Part shown: piece by piece, positions 63,401-64,000 of the stretch
Layout of the letters: each line of letters opens with the position of its first letter
Numbering within the stretch: the first letter of the stretch is position 1
Assembly (NCBI RefSeq): GCF_014805685.1
Contig: NC_060891.1
Coordinates: 1,114,001 to 1,178,000 of the forward strand
From: Silurus meridionalis
Lineage: Eukaryota; Chordata; Actinopteri; Siluriformes; Siluridae
Length of the DNA: 64,000 bases
Reading direction: 5' to 3'
Made by a program: the position numbers and the translations under genes
The notes under the pieces: model-generated
The model's database searches: none
The model's input: the letters and a program-made list of their open reading frames with translations, nothing else
Told to the model about the DNA's origin: nothing

Positions 63401-64000
63401 ATGACTTCCTCGTAAGGACATTTTTCCAGAAAAGCATGCACACAGCAACCAGAGCAGGAGCACACCCACCACCATGCTTCATTCCGTTACGGGAGTCATC
63501 AGCACAGGACTTGCTCGAGAAAACGGTTTCCAAAGAGGTGCATATTATGGGATGTGAGAGGGAAAACTTTGTTTAGCTCCCCCCCCAAAAAAAAGTGGAT
63601 GTAGTTTGTTTTTTGGGATCTGATCCTGGATTAAATATGTGCCACCGGGATCGGATTGTTAGACCTAGTTAACTTATTGATTAATTTATAGCGATGCCAC
63701 AGTTCGCTACTCAAAAGCTTCAGCTCGTGACTCTTTAGCTCCGCCCAAAGCCACGCCCCTCCCGGAATGAAGCATAAAGCTGCATCTTTCTTTTATAAAT
63801 CTGATAAAACTAAAGCGATATATAAGATGCAAAACGACTATAAAAAGGTACCCAAGATTAACATGAGATTGGAAGTCTTTTGCTGGATGCAGCACTGTGA
63901 TTCACAGAGTCAATGTCCTTCTGTTAAATGCTTCATTTTTAGCCGATTAAGCGTTTATCATTTAACACTAACGTCTACAAGTCATGTGCAAATACCAATG
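60457..64000. other. Right end of window, no gene recognised
   Basis: AT-rich DNA with poly-A/T runs. A short Tc1-like scrap (GTGAAGCATGCTGGTGGTAG, 61262-61290) is the only element recognised. A 66-codon ORF at 62689-62889 has a hydrophobic segment but no support as a gene. Confidence 0.55.

Overview
The window looks like a stretch of teleost fish nuclear genome. It holds one protein-coding gene that can be recognised, in vertebrate exon/intron style, on the minus strand. Around it are fish-type DNA transposons (Tc1, mariner, pogo-like, hAT-like), tRNA-derived SINE heads and a very high density of CA, GA and GATA microsatellites. The repeat types would fit an ostariophysan such as a catfish, but the species cannot be fixed by eye. 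Nothing prokaryotic (operons, ribosome binding sites, CRISPR) is present.

The gene is tiam2, a Rac1-specific guanine nucleotide exchange factor. Thirteen coding exons can be joined in phase from the start codon at 31115 down to 7814. They give exactly 1050 codons: an MGNSES N-terminus with a predicted myristoylation site, a serine-rich region, the N-terminal PH domain, the coiled-coil/CC-Ex region, the Raf-like Ras-binding domain, the PDZ domain and the start of the linker to the DH domain. The catalytic DH-PH module is not visible and should lie beyond coordinate 1. A probable non-coding first exon ends at 48271, beside a CCAAT-box promoter and a CpG-dense stretch, so intron 1 is about 17 kb.

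Layout, left to right. 1-7813 is an intron with a mariner remnant, SINE heads and CA repeats. 7814-7902 is exon 14. 7903-17062 is a 9 kb intron containing a Tc1-like short element (10906-11396) and a LINE 3' end split by a 3.95 kb hAT-type insertion (12823-16771); that insertion carries a (GATA)n tract and an unusual tandem array of tRNA-like units. 17063-31122 holds exons 13 to 2. 31123-48270 is intron 1, with a 30-bp minisatellite, a captured pogo-like transposase fragment, a GATA/GACA tract and several CA blocks. 48.27-48.53 kb is the probable first exon and promoter. 48.5-64 kb is upstream sequence without a recognisable gene. It holds a MITE, a 24-bp octamer palindrome, a near-perfect 91-bp hairpin, a degenerate 40/120-bp higher-order repeat, a 24-bp tandem repeat, a second pogo-like copy and, 6 bp from it, an almost complete 1.6 kb Tc1 transposon with a lightly damaged transposase.

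The most unusual points are the tRNA-like array inside the hAT-type insertion, and tiam2 exon 13, where a CA-microsatellite-like block is read as a Thr-His-rich linker and runs up to the splice donor. I see no new multi-gene system. These are single-locus oddities within an otherwise ordinary fish locus.
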